A stretch of DNA of 64,000 nucleotides from Dactylonectria macrodidyma (GCA_020744425.1 JAGMUV010000007.1:186001-250000); one strand, 5' to 3'; numbered from the stretch's first letter, positions 10,584-21,003 are shown. Notes: generated by a model not told the origin, from the letters alone. A program made the numbers and translations.

Positions 10584-11419
10584 GATGGTAAAATCAAGAA
10601 AAATTGCCGAACTGAATCTAATCAACGACAGTGAACTAGATACTTGCTTCCTATTTCAATGCTCTCTTTTACATCTGTGAGTTGATATGGAGTAGAAAAA
10701 CGCTGGGTTTCGGGGTCACGACGGACCCGAGATATGGGTAAGTGGTAATTAGTTTCGCGGTGAGACAGATATCCTATTATCCCTTCACGCGCACCTCGGC
10801 TCAACACAACGATACCGCACCCCGAGAATCTTGACTCGGGCATCTATCATCTGATGCAGTTGCTAGTCAGATGAGGATGTTTCAGTGTTGATCAACCACG
10901 GTGTCTCGCTTGCCGGCCGCGGAATCCGTGGAGAGCGCGCGGCATATTAGCCCGAAAAACTCAAATTCAGATCTGGAGTAGTCCGCTCTCCCCGGCTTTC
11001 GTTAAGCTCGCATTACATGACGATAATCGATCAGGAGCGCCACTCCAACAGCTTTTACATTACTCGTATCTTATCCCGTTTATCCGAGATGCGGTGTCAT
11101 CACACCCCGGATTTGTTGGACATACGCTCGTTAGCTACTCCTCCTTTCGGGGTCTCGGAAGCTTCGACAGGCCAGCGCCAATACAGTATTACTTATGAAG
11201 ATATACGCGTCTTGAAGTCGAAACTGCAATTGATATAATCACCTTTGCGGTTTTCTTCAATCAATTACCTCATACCATTATCTCTCACTTGTCTTTTTTT
11301 CCAACCACAAAAGGTGTGAAGCAAATTCAGGATCATCGCCTTGCCTCCTTCAACAACGGCTATCCTTTCTTTGGGGATAAAAATAAGTTCACGTCATCCA
11401 ACCATTTAAGATTCTCATC
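10584..11419. other. Bidirectional promoter region between SDR and P450
   Basis: 836 bp separating divergent start codons, with motif site B near the middle. No coding sequence seen. Confidence 0.6.
10917..10932. promoter_or_regulatory. Cluster motif site B
   Basis: CCGCGGAATCCGTGGA, directly preceded by a GCCGGC sequence. It lies 334 bp upstream of the SDR start and 488 bp upstream of the P450 start, so it could serve both. Confidence 0.6.
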
Positions 11420-13036
11420 ATGGATGATATTTTAGACAACATCCGCCTTTCCGGGGGCAGGGTTCTGCCATTATACATCGAGACACTGATCGCTTGCTCT
11501 CTCATTTGGTTATGCTTCTCATATACATCCAAACACCGCTACCTCCGCCGCGTGCCAATTGTATCGTCGGATATAAAGGGCCCTCAGGGAACAGGATGGT
11601 CCGTGGAAGGCGTTCAAATGGTGAAGAAGGGGTTGAAGTCCTACGCGGGGATTTTCCAAGTCATGTCGGGCACTGGCCCACTTGTGGTGCTCCCAAATCG
11701 CTTTACAGACGAGGTGCGCAACCACAAAGACCTCAGCTTCAACAGATACTTCGACAAGGACTTCTTTGTCAAGTATCCAGGCTTTGAAGCCTACCACACC
11801 GGCTACAAGGATGGTACATTCATTCAGGAAGTCGTCCGAACGAAGCTCACCCAGTCCCTGGCGCTCGTCACGAAGGACCTCGTTGAGGAGATGACCGACG
11901 CAACTCACGATCTTGCCGGTGAAGACACCACCTTCCACGAGATCACTGCCAAGTCCTTCGTCTCTCAACTTGTTGCAAGACTATCCTCTCGAGTTTTCCT
12001 GGGCAAGAGCCTCGCCCGCAACCAGCGGTGGCTAGAAATCGCCATCGGCTACACGCATGATTCCTACTCAGCCGCATACGAACTTCGCCAGTGGCCGTTC
12101 TTCGCCCGCCCATTCGTGCATTGGTTTCTTCCCAAGTGCCGTCGCCTTCGACAAGAAGTCAAGGACGCCACCGAATTGATCATGCCTGAGGTAGAGGAGC
12201 GCAAGCAAGTCGTTGCCAAGGCCCTCGCTGCTGGTACAAAGCCACCCAAAAAGGCTGACACAATTGGTTGGATGTATGAGATTTCGCGAGGCCGTGATGT
12301 TAATTACGTCCACGGTCAGTTGTTCCTCAGTTTTGCAGCCATCCACACCACCACAGAAACAATTACCGGCTGTCTTTACGATATCTGCGCCTACCCTGAG
12401 ATTGTACCGCCCTTGCGCGATGAGATCATCCAAGTTCTCGGTGAGAACGGATGGGCCAAAACATCGCTTTACAAGCTCAAGTTGATGGATAGCTTCATGA
12501 AGGAAAGCCAACGCCGCCACGCCATGGGAACCAGTATGTTGCAGAAACATTTCCACCACCAGCTAGTTCTATAAGAAGCTAACAGATTACCAGCATCGCT
12601 TCACCGCTACGTTGATAATGACATCCTGCTGTCTGACGGGACCGTACTCCGTAAAGGATCTCGTGTAATGGTGTCAGCATCTTCATTCATGGATCCTAGC
12701 GTCTATCCTGATCCTGAGAAGTATGATGCTTATCGTTTCCTCAATCTCAGATCTCAGGAGGGCAAAGAGAACACCAACCAGTATGTAACAACGTCCCCTG
12801 AGCACTTGCTCTTCGGTCATGGTACACATGCCTGCCCCGGAAGGTTCTTCGCTAGCAACGAAATGAAGATTGCTCTTTGTCACTTGCTTCTCAAATATGA
12901 CTGGAAGCTCGGTGAGGGCCAAACCACTCGACCGGAACACCTTCAGGCCGATCAGGGTTTCTTAGCGAACCCTGTAGCTAAAGTAATGTTGAAACGGAGA
13001 AAAGAGGAAATCGATCTTGATACAGTCACCGAGTGA
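11420..13036 (+). CDS. Cytochrome P450 monooxygenase (518 aa)
   Basis: Membrane-anchored haem monooxygenase. Exons 11420-12533 and 12594-13036; the 60-nt intron has GTATGT, an AGCTAAC branch and ends CCAG. Residues 18-38 form the N-terminal membrane anchor. The I-helix is SFAAIHTTTET, the K-helix ExxR is KESQR directly before the intron, and the haem loop is LLFGHGTHACPGRFFA with the thiolate Cys at about residue 452. Length and features fit an intact fungal class II P450; the general look is like the P450s that oxidise diterpenes or other terpenoids (ent-kaurene-oxidase-like annotations), but this is impression, not assignment. It is divergent from the SDR across motif site B and faces the EthD gene convergently. 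Confidence 0.92.
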
Positions 13037-13686
13037 ATCTCGCGATAGTAGAGATGGGCTGTGGTTTGTCGAGATACACGCTTCGACGCGTCCAAACGGC
13101 TCACACTACGAGGTACGCTTTATTCAAGTGTTATGGGAGTTCAGACTTCGTCGACGATCCATTTATATCATATCACTTGCGATACGCGGCTTTGTCTCAT
13201 CAGCTTTGCCTCAATCAGCTTTCTAACACAGTTTTTAACAATCTTTTGCTGCCCCCAGAACTCCGCTGTCTTCTTTGTTTTTCCACCAGATTCACGTTTT
13301 AACATTCGCTACCATGGAGATCGTGAATCTATTCGTATGCTTTTCGCCAAGAGTCAGTTCCAGGGACCCTTGTGGTGGAAGAAAGCCATTTGAATTAGCT
13401 GGGCTCATTTTCAAAGTCATCATATGCCTCATTCTAGTTGAATCCTTCTATGGTTTGCTCTATGCTGACACACAAGCCATGATAGATATATTCAAAATGA
13501 TACTTCCCATGACTGAAAGTGCCTCGAATTTGACGTCCTTGTCTAGACTTCTCATCCGTGTTTGTGAGCTTTGTAGCTTGCTCCAATCCATGCATGGGCC
13601 TAACTGATACAAAATCGATTCTCATCTTGCGTACCAAGCGGTTCTGATTCTCAAATGCTATTTGCCACTACTAAGGCTCCTGCAGA
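13037..13686. other. Convergent 3' intergenic region
   Basis: 650 bp between the ends of the P450 and EthD genes. Several overlapping open frames of about 70-110 codons exist in different frames but none has a recognisable domain. Confidence 0.55.
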
Positions 13687-14073
13687 TTATCGTCGCGACT
13701 CCAAGGTCTCCTCCAACACCACCACCTTCGTCTTGGCCGGATCCATGAACGCCGCGCAATCGTCCTCTACTTTCGACGCCAACTCGGGGCTGCTAAGTAG
13801 CGCGGACATAGTGCTGAAACCTTCTGCATCTTTGAACTCCAGTATGCTGAGGCAGTCATAATCGAAGTCGGACTGAGACCCCGACAGAACTGTGGCGGCG
13901 TATTGGTTGTCGGCCCCGGAACGTTGAAGGTACCGACGAGTGTGCAACAGAGGAAAGTGTTCACCCGTGAGGGACTTCATAAGAGGAATGTGGGTATTTT
14001 CGTAATGATCTTTAAACTGACTTGGCGTCAAGTTCGGATTGCGGTAAACCACCATTAAAACTTTGTATGTCAT
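13687..14073 (-). CDS. EthD-domain protein (128 aa)
   Basis: Small dimeric alpha/beta-barrel (ferredoxin-like) protein of the EthD family, members of which include fungal tailoring enzymes such as dehydratases and cyclisation helpers, and a bacterial ether-degradation component. Single exon; the start MTYKVLMVVYRNPNLTPSQF gives the typical first strand and helix, followed by the conserved YENTHIPLMK segment in which His is usually functional, and a second strand-helix repeat (LSILEFKDAEGF...). Length matches the family. It is divergent from the beta-lactamase-fold hydrolase across motif site C, placing it in the same regulon. Substrate unknown. Confidence 0.88.
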   Translation of the reverse strand: MTYKVLMVVYRNPNLTPSQFKDHYENTHIPLMKSLTGEHFPLLHTRRYLQRSGADNQYAATVLSGSQSDFDYDCLSILEFKDAEGFSTMSALLSSPELASKVEDDCAAFMDPAKTKVVVLEETLESRR

Positions 14074-14489
14074 GTTGAAAACTGATTGATGAAGGCTTAG
14101 TGTTACAACCGTTTGAGCAGATGATACTCTGCGCGACTTGGGTGGGTTTTATCACTCCAGATCCTCTGAGAGAAGCACTTCAAACCGTCTTGTCCATGAG
14201 AGTAGAATCCGTCAATACCTCTCCGCTCAGTTGTCCACGGATTCCACGGATGCCATGGACACCGGCCGGCCTTTTGGACACCGGAGAGGCAAATTGCTCC
14301 TCAGATCCGGCGGTTTCACGGACGAAGTGAATCGGGCTAAATTAGTTTATTTTCGCTGTCAGAAGTACCCGTCGTGACAAGGACAACGCGATTCACAACC
14401 TCTTAAATAACCTTGTAGCACTGTAGTCTGCGAAAGTAAATCCGCAGAATCAGAGCCCTCATTTATTCACAAGACTCCGAACTCTTAAC
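14074..14489. other. Bidirectional promoter region, EthD/hydrolase
   Basis: 416 bp between divergent start codons, carrying motif site C. No coding sequence seen. Confidence 0.6.
14234..14250. promoter_or_regulatory. Cluster motif site C (best copy)
   Basis: TCCACGGATTCCACGGA; on the other strand this is TCCGTGGAATCCGTGGA, two TCCGTGGA words one base apart. It is 161 bp upstream of the EthD start and 240 bp upstream of the hydrolase start. A CCGGCCGGCC stretch follows closely, similar to the sequence next to site B. Confidence 0.65.
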
Positions 14490-15656
14490 ATGGCCAACAT
14501 TTGTGCCTCTGACCCACGCCTAGCACCGGCTATGCAAGCCGTTTTAGATCGTGGAGAGACGGGACTTTCCATTGCAGCCTACTATCGCGGCCGCCTCATC
14601 GCTGAAGGCACCGCCGGACAAGCAGATGTCGCAGAGAAACGCCCAGTCACCTCTGGCACACTTTTCCCAGTGTTTTCAGTAACCAAAGGCATCACGGCCT
14701 TAGCGGTTCACATCCAAGCCGATCGTGGTCATCTCTGCCTCCAAAACCCTGTTGCCAAGTACTGGCCTGAGTTCGCTGTCAACGGAAAAGAGACTACCAC
14801 GATTGAAATGGCCCTGTCTCACCGCGCGGGGATTCCGCAAATGCCAGACGACGTCACTCCAGAATTGATGGCCAACTGGGACTGGATGGTGCGAAAGGTG
14901 GCCAGTTTTACGCCAAAGTTTGAGCCTGGAACCGCAAACGCCTATCATGTGCTTGTTTGGGGTTGGATCTTGGGCGAGGTTGTGGTTAGAACCGATCCCA
15001 AGCACCGTCCATTTGGGCAATTTGTTGCTGAAGAGATCGCCAGTCCACTCGGTGTTAAGGATCTTTTTCTCGGTGTTCCGGATACCCATCTGTCGAGAGT
15101 GGCTACTCTGTATGGAGGAAACGAACCATTCTTGGAGGATACATACAACACCAGCCCGATGCCCGTCTTTCCCGGCGCAAATGTGCACAATCTCAAAGTC
15201 GTCCAACAAGCTTGTGACCCTGGTGCGGGAGCCATTGGAAACGCTCCTGCAATAGCCCGTGTATTTGCTGCCATTGCCGAGGGTGGTGAGCTCGATGGCG
15301 TGAGGTTGCTCAGCCGCGACTATGTCAAAGGCCTCACACGACTACGAGAGGGAGCACTTGACCCTGATAGAGTGCTTCCGATCCCTGTGTGGTTTGGTGC
15401 TGCTGGATATTGGCTTGGAGGAGAGGAGGGAGCCTCTGATCCGATTGTCGGTGATCACCGCGAGATCATATATAGCCCAGGCGCAGGGGGTTCTCTTGCT
15501 TGGGCTGATATTCGCGACAGAATCGCCGTTTCCATCTGTCACAACAATATGGACGCGGGTGTCTCTATAGATCCAGAGCCAATCTGGGCTCCTATTGGGC
15601 GTGCCATTCGCGAAATCATCGCTGAACACCAGGATCAAGTGGATAGTGGTGTCTAG
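14490..15656 (+). CDS. Serine beta-lactamase-fold hydrolase/transesterase (388 aa)
   Basis: Class C beta-lactamase-fold enzyme, a family that in fungi includes esterases and acyltransferases (LovD-like) rather than true lactamases. Single exon. The SxxK motif is intact in FSVTKGITAL (Ser63, Lys66 from the chosen start), preceded by the usual TLFPV strand. The second motif, normally Tyr-x-Asn, reads AYHVLVWGW (Tyr152), so the general-base Tyr is present but the Asn is not. A C-terminal SPGAGGSLAW corresponds to the third motif region. There is no signal peptide, so the protein is probably intracellular. It shares motif site C with the EthD gene. It may hydrolyse or transfer an ester or lactone made or met by the cluster; that is inference. 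Confidence 0.88.
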   Translation: MANICASDPRLAPAMQAVLDRGETGLSIAAYYRGRLIAEGTAGQADVAEKRPVTSGTLFPVFSVTKGITALAVHIQADRGHLCLQNPVAKYWPEFAVNGKETTTIEMALSHRAGIPQMPDDVTPELMANWDWMVRKVASFTPKFEPGTANAYHVLVWGWILGEVVVRTDPKHRPFGQFVAEEIASPLGVKDLFLGVPDTHLSRVATLYGGNEPFLEDTYNTSPMPVFPGANVHNLKVVQQACDPGAGAIGNAPAIARVFAAIAEGGELDGVRLLSRDYVKGLTRLREGALDPDRVLPIPVWFGAAGYWLGGEEGASDPIVGDHREIIYSPGAGGSLAWADIRDRIAVSICHNNMDAGVSIDPEPIWAPIGRAIREIIAEHQDQVDSGV

Positions 15657-16476
15657 CAATTGAAGCATTTTGTATTATCCTACTTTAAATGTTACATCTT
15701 GTCCATGTTTACTCTCTAGAGATCAATGACCCCATGTTGGGGAAGGGATTGCCCTCTTTAAACGAGATCCACCGCGCCTCAGGAGCTTCACATCACAATT
15801 AAGGTTGGCGATGAATAGTCGGCCATGTAATTACTAGAGGAGTTGATGAGGTCTCTTCTTTGATGCCAAACCCGTTTTCTCAGACTCCTCTCGATTCGGC
15901 CCTGATTAAGACCCCGAATCCGAGAATCGGAAGTTAACTCCAGATTCTCCCCCGCAAAATTTCTCCTGAAATTCCAGGCCACTGCTTAAAGAAGGTACAG
16001 CGATTTGAAAGAACCGAGAAAAGGCCCGACAATCACGACAGCGGCGTTTGTACATGTGTCCTGACTTGAAGAAACTTAAATAGTGACTAATTATTCGATA
16101 TACCACGTGAACCTTTGATGTGCAGCTACGTTCGTTCATCATACATATGCATAAGATCTCCGCTTCCAAGGAATCCGCGGATTTTCCATTTCCGTGGAAC
16201 CCGCGCACGATGGACAAGTCCACTAGAGATCCAGAGGGTGACTAGCGAGTAGCTAGTCATCAGGTACTCGCATGGGTCTGTACCTGGGGTGTCGGTTTCA
16301 AGGGGAAAGAGGGCAATGGTTGTCATAAGTGAAGAAGCGAATGTTTGGGGTTGTACATATTAAATACTGACATCAGAATCACAACATTGTAGCCAAGTCT
16401 TACCAAGTCAAGCCTTCAATCTAGCATACTCATTGCCACTATCACCAATCATCCCATTAAAATATTCACAATTGCC
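15657..16476. other. Intergenic region with SDR promoter
   Basis: 820 bp holding the 3' flank of the hydrolase and the promoter of the next SDR, with motif site D at 16168-16200. No gene seen. Confidence 0.6.
16168..16200. promoter_or_regulatory. Cluster motif site D
   Basis: AAGGAATCCGCGG (16168-16180) followed ten bases later by TTCCGTGGAAC (16190-16200), about 280-310 bp upstream of the SDR start at 16477. Core matches the other sites though the left flank differs. Confidence 0.55.
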
Positions 16477-17385
16477 ATGTCACAACAAACCCCCAGACTC
16501 CAACCTGCACCTCCCAGTCAAATCACCAATGATGTCAATGGCAAGGTAGCCATCGTTACCGGGGGTGCACAAGGCCTTGGCGAAGCAATTGTTCGCTTCC
16601 TAGCTCACCACGGCGCCAAGGTTATTATTGCCGATATCAATGAAACCGCCGCTAGGAAAGTCGAGCGGGAACTTGCCAGTAACGTCAGCTTCGTCAAATG
16701 CGATGTGACGCAGTGGACACACAATGTCGAGCTATTCCACCAAACATGCGAAAAATTTGGCAAGATTGATATTGTGGTCCTCAACGCCGTCGAAGATCCC
16801 GAGGTCATCTTTGCCAATGACCCGGCTAGCACTTTGGTTCAGGAGGCTCAGATGCAGGTGCAATACAATTACCTGGCAAATGAGAGAGAGGGCCGCAGTG
16901 AGGACAGCCCGTTGAAACCTCCCACAACGAAAATCTTCGATGTCAACATCACAGGCTACATGTATGGTATGAAGCTAGCTGTCCATTATCTGGCCAAGAA
17001 CCCAGGGGGAAGGATCATCGTACTTGGCTCCTCGACTTCATACATGGCCATCCCCATCGAGCCGCTCTACGTGGCTTCAAAGCACGCTGAGCTGGGACTA
17101 GCCCGCGCGACGTCTCAAATGGCCGAAGTGCGCGACAATGGGATTTCCATTGGTTTTGTTGCACCCTTCCTGGTGAGGAGCCCACTTACGCAGTACGTTG
17201 TCGACTTGGAATTCGTGAGAAAGAATTGTCCCCTCAGCGAGTTGGAGGATGTGACAAATGCTGTGGGGATCCTTCTCACGACACCGATAGAAAAGGCAAA
17301 TGGGATGAGCGTAGCTATCCTGGGCCAAACTTTGACTGAAATGGAGGAGCCCGTCACTCAATATGTTCAGTCACTTCTTTTCTAG
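16477..17385 (+). CDS. Short-chain dehydrogenase/reductase (302 aa)
   Basis: Classical SDR, single exon. A 22-residue N-terminal extension precedes NGKVAIVTGGAQGLGEAI, the TGxxxGxG cofactor motif. Asp in IIADINET suggests NAD(H) preference. The motif usually reading NNAG is changed to LNAVEDPEV, while the catalytic Ser (GSSTS) and the Tyr/Lys pair (LYVASKHAELG) are present, so activity is still expected. An insertion rich in charged residues (NEREGRSEDSP) lies between the N-A motif and the conserved Asn of NITG. Motif site D is in its promoter. The C-terminal part (ILLTTPIEKANGMSVAI) fits the usual end of SDRs. Substrate unknown. Confidence 0.88.
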   Translation: MSQQTPRLQPAPPSQITNDVNGKVAIVTGGAQGLGEAIVRFLAHHGAKVIIADINETAARKVERELASNVSFVKCDVTQWTHNVELFHQTCEKFGKIDIVVLNAVEDPEVIFANDPASTLVQEAQMQVQYNYLANEREGRSEDSPLKPPTTKIFDVNITGYMYGMKLAVHYLAKNPGGRIIVLGSSTSYMAIPIEPLYVASKHAELGLARATSQMAEVRDNGISIGFVAPFLVRSPLTQYVVDLEFVRKNCPLSELEDVTNAVGILLTTPIEKANGMSVAILGQTLTEMEEPVTQYVQSLLF

Positions 17386-18081
17386 ATGCTAAGTAATTAA
17401 CCACCCTACGGAATATTCACTGTATCCTATGTTAAAGCCAATAAAGATGTCTTTGGCGAAGAAGAGTCTCCGATACATCGTCTTCGCAGGCACCATTGTC
17501 ACTCACACGCTCGCTTGAGTGCGAGATTAGACAGTCTCAGTAGCTATCAGTCATTTGAAAAGCCACATCAGCGGACTTTTCTAAGGAAGGTGGACATGAT
17601 TCCCCTCAGAAGGCCGAGGTACTACAACTACGTGAATGGGCAGCTCTTCTTCAATGGCTATGTGACCAAATAGTCAGCGTAGCCAATCGTTTCCGTCCAC
17701 TTAATGGCTTATTCCAAAGCTCTAGAGTCCCCATTGAATGCTTATTAGGAGCTTTGTGATATAATCTCTATGACGTTGGTCATGAGCGTGGGCTTCCTCC
17801 ACGCCACGGCAAGGCTCCATCGACGCTGGATTCGTCCGTGGGATCCGCGCACGCCGCGGATTCCACGCGAACGTTTCTGGGCACAGGATCCCAAGGCAGA
17901 GTGGGTAAAATCTTGGGAGTAGATCTTTTGACCTTAAATTCCTGAACCATGGCATGAAAATGCGGAGAAACCAATCATTCCTTTATCTCCTCCTATCACT
18001 TCACAATCGGTACCTCACGAAGTCCAGAATCCTACAACAATTCTTTAGTACCCCACTCCAGTTCTCATAAGGACAGCCATA
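17386..18081. other. Intergenic region with SDR promoter
   Basis: 696 bp between two co-directional SDR genes, with the double motif site E at 17835-17870. No gene seen. Confidence 0.6.
17835..17870. promoter_or_regulatory. Cluster motif site E (two opposed copies)
   Basis: TCCGTGGGATCCGCGC (17835-17850) and, two bases on, GCCGCGGATTCCACGCGA (17853-17870), which reads as a GTGGAATCCGCGG copy on the other strand. The pair sits 212-247 bp upstream of the SDR start at 18082. Confidence 0.6.
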
Positions 18082-18893
18082 ATGTCAAAGTCATTTTCTG
18101 GAAAGGTTATCGCCATCACCGGTGCAGGGAGAGGCATCGCACGCGGTGCTGCCGTCTATCTTGCCGAGCGCGGAGCCACATTGTCGCTTTCAGATGTCGT
18201 CGAGCAGGGACTGAATGATTTGAAGAATGAAATCGCCGACAAATTCCCTGATGTCAAAGTCCTTATCCAAATTGTGGACGTGTCAGATGCTGCAAGTGTT
18301 GATAACTGGATCAAGAAGACTGTCAGCGAATTCGGAGGTTTGGATGGTGCTGCCAACTTTGCCGGTGTTTTGCATAATACCACGGCACAGTTTACCGACA
18401 TTAAGGATGAAGACTGGCACAGAGTTATCAATATCAACCTAACGGGTACCATGTACTCAATGAGGTCGGAGCTTTCCGTTATGAACGATGGAGGTAGCAT
18501 TGTCAATGCTTCCAGTGTAGCCGCACTTAGGGGTGGACCTGGAGTCGTCGCATATGCCGCGTCCAAGGCAGGCGTTATCTCTCTGACCACCTCCGCTGCA
18601 AAGGAAGTCGGCATACGAGAAATCAGAGTCAATGCACTTTGCCCGTTAGTACCAGCTCTTATGTAATCGAAGTGCCCATTCTAACGTATCTATTTAGAAG
18701 CGGCATCGACACCCCGATGTTCCGACAGTTATCTGAGTCTGGCTATACTGAAGAGATGATTCTTGCACCTAATGCTATTAAGCGTTTCGGAAAGGTCGAA
18801 GAGTCAGCAGCGCTTATCGCTTTCCTTCTTGGCGACGAGTCCAAGTTTATCACTGGAGAAACAATCAGGATTGATGGTGGCATGTGCGCATAG
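18082..18893 (+). CDS. Short-chain dehydrogenase/reductase (252 aa)
   Basis: Classical SDR of normal length. Exon 1 18082-18644, 53-nt intron 18645-18697 (GTTAGT, TTCTAACG branch, TTTAG), exon 2 18698-18893. Cofactor motif TGAGRGIARG at the N-terminus; Asp in SLSDVVEQ; NFAGV in place of NNAG; catalytic Ser in NASSVA and Tyr/Lys in VAYAASKAG; C-terminal FITGETIRIDGGMCA is the usual cofactor and oligomer end. The catalytic set looks intact. Its promoter carries the paired motif site E, and it is the last gene with that motif, so I place the right border of the regulon after it. Confidence 0.9.
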
Positions 18894-19741
18894 GTAGCAT
18901 ATATCATCTAAGACGTTGACAGGTAATAACAACATGCCTTACATACAATACTATATGAAGTTATAGTATTGAATGCAAAGGCACCTCTCCAAGAAAAGTG
19001 AACAAAATGTAGTCTGGCTGTGGTGTTTCAGTCATTCTTGGAGCTTATCGTTCCCGTTGCCAACCATAGCATCGTTACTGGTAAGGTCTTTGATGAGTGA
19101 CTCTTCCGAGATAGATCAGATTAGTGTCTCGTAGTAGTCCGTCTTAATATTAGGCCTCTTGACTCCACCAAACTCGTGGCCTGGAATGAGATCATTTGAT
19201 GCTGTCAGCGCAGGCTACTAGTGTAAACCCCCTGACAGCTGAGGCGGGGGCCAGACAAGGCCGAACTGCTACGTGATTCGCTGGTTCGCAAACGTCGAAT
19301 GCTGATTGGGTCGCGCTTTTCGACATTCCGGCCCCAGCTGTTGGAAATCGTCATACCGGAAGATCCGACAAGGATAGTTCAGGCAATGGCCCGAGCCATG
19401 CGGAGAGTGAAAGGAGTTCAGTTCAAGTAAAGGGCCAGTACCTAATCACCAATTACTGTCTGATGGTGGAATTCTCAAGGGGCTGAGTCCCTGCAGAAGC
19501 GGAGATGGCAAGCAGGAACCTGCAACTCCGCAAATAACTTGACCTGTATCGCAAAGACCTGTTGCGGACTTCGCTTCTGGGCGTGATGGTGCGATTATTA
19601 TAAATAGGAAGTTATTCCTCGGTGACCAAGTTAACCACAACGCACTCTTCACATCTTCTCTCTTCTGAGTACTGGCGGACGTCTAAGCCGCATCTCAATC
19701 TCCACCTGCGACTCTTTCATCCGTTCTCGGCAGCCGTCACA
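18894..19741. other. Intergenic region, no gene seen
   Basis: 848 bp without a recognisable gene. I do not find the cluster motif here, which supports ending the regulon at 18893. Confidence 0.55.
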
Positions 19742-20650
19742 ATGAAGTTCAACCCTCGAACCGACATCCCAGACTTGTCAGGCAAGGTCATTTTCGTCAC
19801 AGGGGGCAACGTTGGTCTCGGCAGAGAATCCATCCTCGAATTCTGCAAGCACAATCCCGCTCAAATTTTCCTCGCTGCTAGATCTAAAGAAAAGGCCCAG
19901 GCTGCGATCGACGAGATTGTGAAAGCTGTTCCAAATGCAGCTCCAATAATTTTCATCGAGCTCGATTTGGGTTCATTCGACAGCGTCAAGCGCGCTGCCA
20001 ACGAGTTCCTTTCCAAATCAACTCAATTGCATATCCTCATGAACAACGCGGGCATCATGGCTACCCCCGCAGGAACTACCAAAGAGGGATATGAGATTCA
20101 GTTCGGCACAAATCACATGGGCCACGCTCTGTTGACGAAGCTTCTCTTGCCCACCCTTCAACAAACTGCAAAGACTAGCGACGTTCGCATCGTGTCACTT
20201 TCCTCCAATGCTGAGGCTTGGACTGGAGGGCCGCTATGGAGCTTTAAGCAGATGAAAAGCGACATGGCTTCCACAGCAACAGTGAGTCGATATGGCATCT
20301 CGAAGATTGCCAACATCTACCACTCCCGCGCCTTGTCGCGACGGTATCCCGAAATCCGATGCATCTCCCTTCATCCGGGAGCGGTGGCCACCAGCCTGTC
20401 ACGAGGACTCTATGAGAGTTTCCCCCTCATCACTCCCTTCCTACGGCTTGCTCTTGTCTTTACAAAGGGGCCTGCTGATGGGGTGAGAAATCAGCTGTGG
20501 GCGAGTGTAAGCCCCAACGCCAAGTCTGGCGAGTTTTACCACCCTGTTGGAGTCACTGGCAAGGGATCGCGACAGTCTCAGGACCAAAAACTCGAGGAGG
20601 AACTCTGGAAATGGACGGAGGATGAGCTAGAGGCATATTTACGACGTTGA
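19742..20650 (+). CDS. SDR, retinol-dehydrogenase/WW-oxidoreductase-like (302 aa)
   Basis: SDR of the large fungal group annotated as retinol dehydrogenase-like. The start at 19742 (MKFNPRTDIPDLSGKVIF) is preferred over an upstream in-frame Met 40 codons earlier, since the protein then starts in the family's usual position. Marks: TGGNVGLG cofactor motif, Arg in LAARSKEKA suggesting NADP(H), NNAGIM, catalytic Ser in SLSSNAE, Tyr/Lys in SRYGISKIAN, then LHPGAVATSL. Single exon. It lacks the cluster motif upstream and is structurally unlike the three cluster SDRs, so I treat it as a neighbour rather than a member. Confidence 0.88.
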   Translation: MKFNPRTDIPDLSGKVIFVTGGNVGLGRESILEFCKHNPAQIFLAARSKEKAQAAIDEIVKAVPNAAPIIFIELDLGSFDSVKRAANEFLSKSTQLHILMNNAGIMATPAGTTKEGYEIQFGTNHMGHALLTKLLLPTLQQTAKTSDVRIVSLSSNAEAWTGGPLWSFKQMKSDMASTATVSRYGISKIANIYHSRALSRRYPEIRCISLHPGAVATSLSRGLYESFPLITPFLRLALVFTKGPADGVRNQLWASVSPNAKSGEFYHPVGVTGKGSRQSQDQKLEEELWKWTEDELEAYLRR

Positions 20651-21003
20651 TTGAATTTGACAAGATTGAAAGGCGTCACCAATATCTATATCCAGCTATT
20701 TCTGTTCTAGCTACTTTGTGCTACTCTATCGCTTTTTCTGACTAGAGTCTATCCTAATTAATTTTGCTAAAACATCTAGTACCTGGTAATTGTTAATTTC
20801 ACAATGATACTTTCTTCTCAACTCTGCCCGTTGTGTTATCGTGGACGCTAGGATCGACAAAAACCAAGGAATTTGCGTGAACGCGTTGTCGATCTCCATT
20901 CTGCATTCATTCTAACACAACGATGCGGATACTTGGATGAGGTTCTAGGGTAGGCCGTCCGCTCCATCGACGCCCAAGTGGAGGTGCAAAATGCAAAAAA
21001 GAA
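20651..21003. other. Intergenic region, no gene seen
   Basis: 353 bp between the SDR and the tRNA gene; AT-rich after the stop codon, nothing recognised. Confidence 0.5.

Noticed and set aside
19742..20650. Fourth SDR as a member of the motif-bearing cluster
   Set aside because: No copy of the motif in its 848-bp upstream region, and it belongs to a different SDR group.
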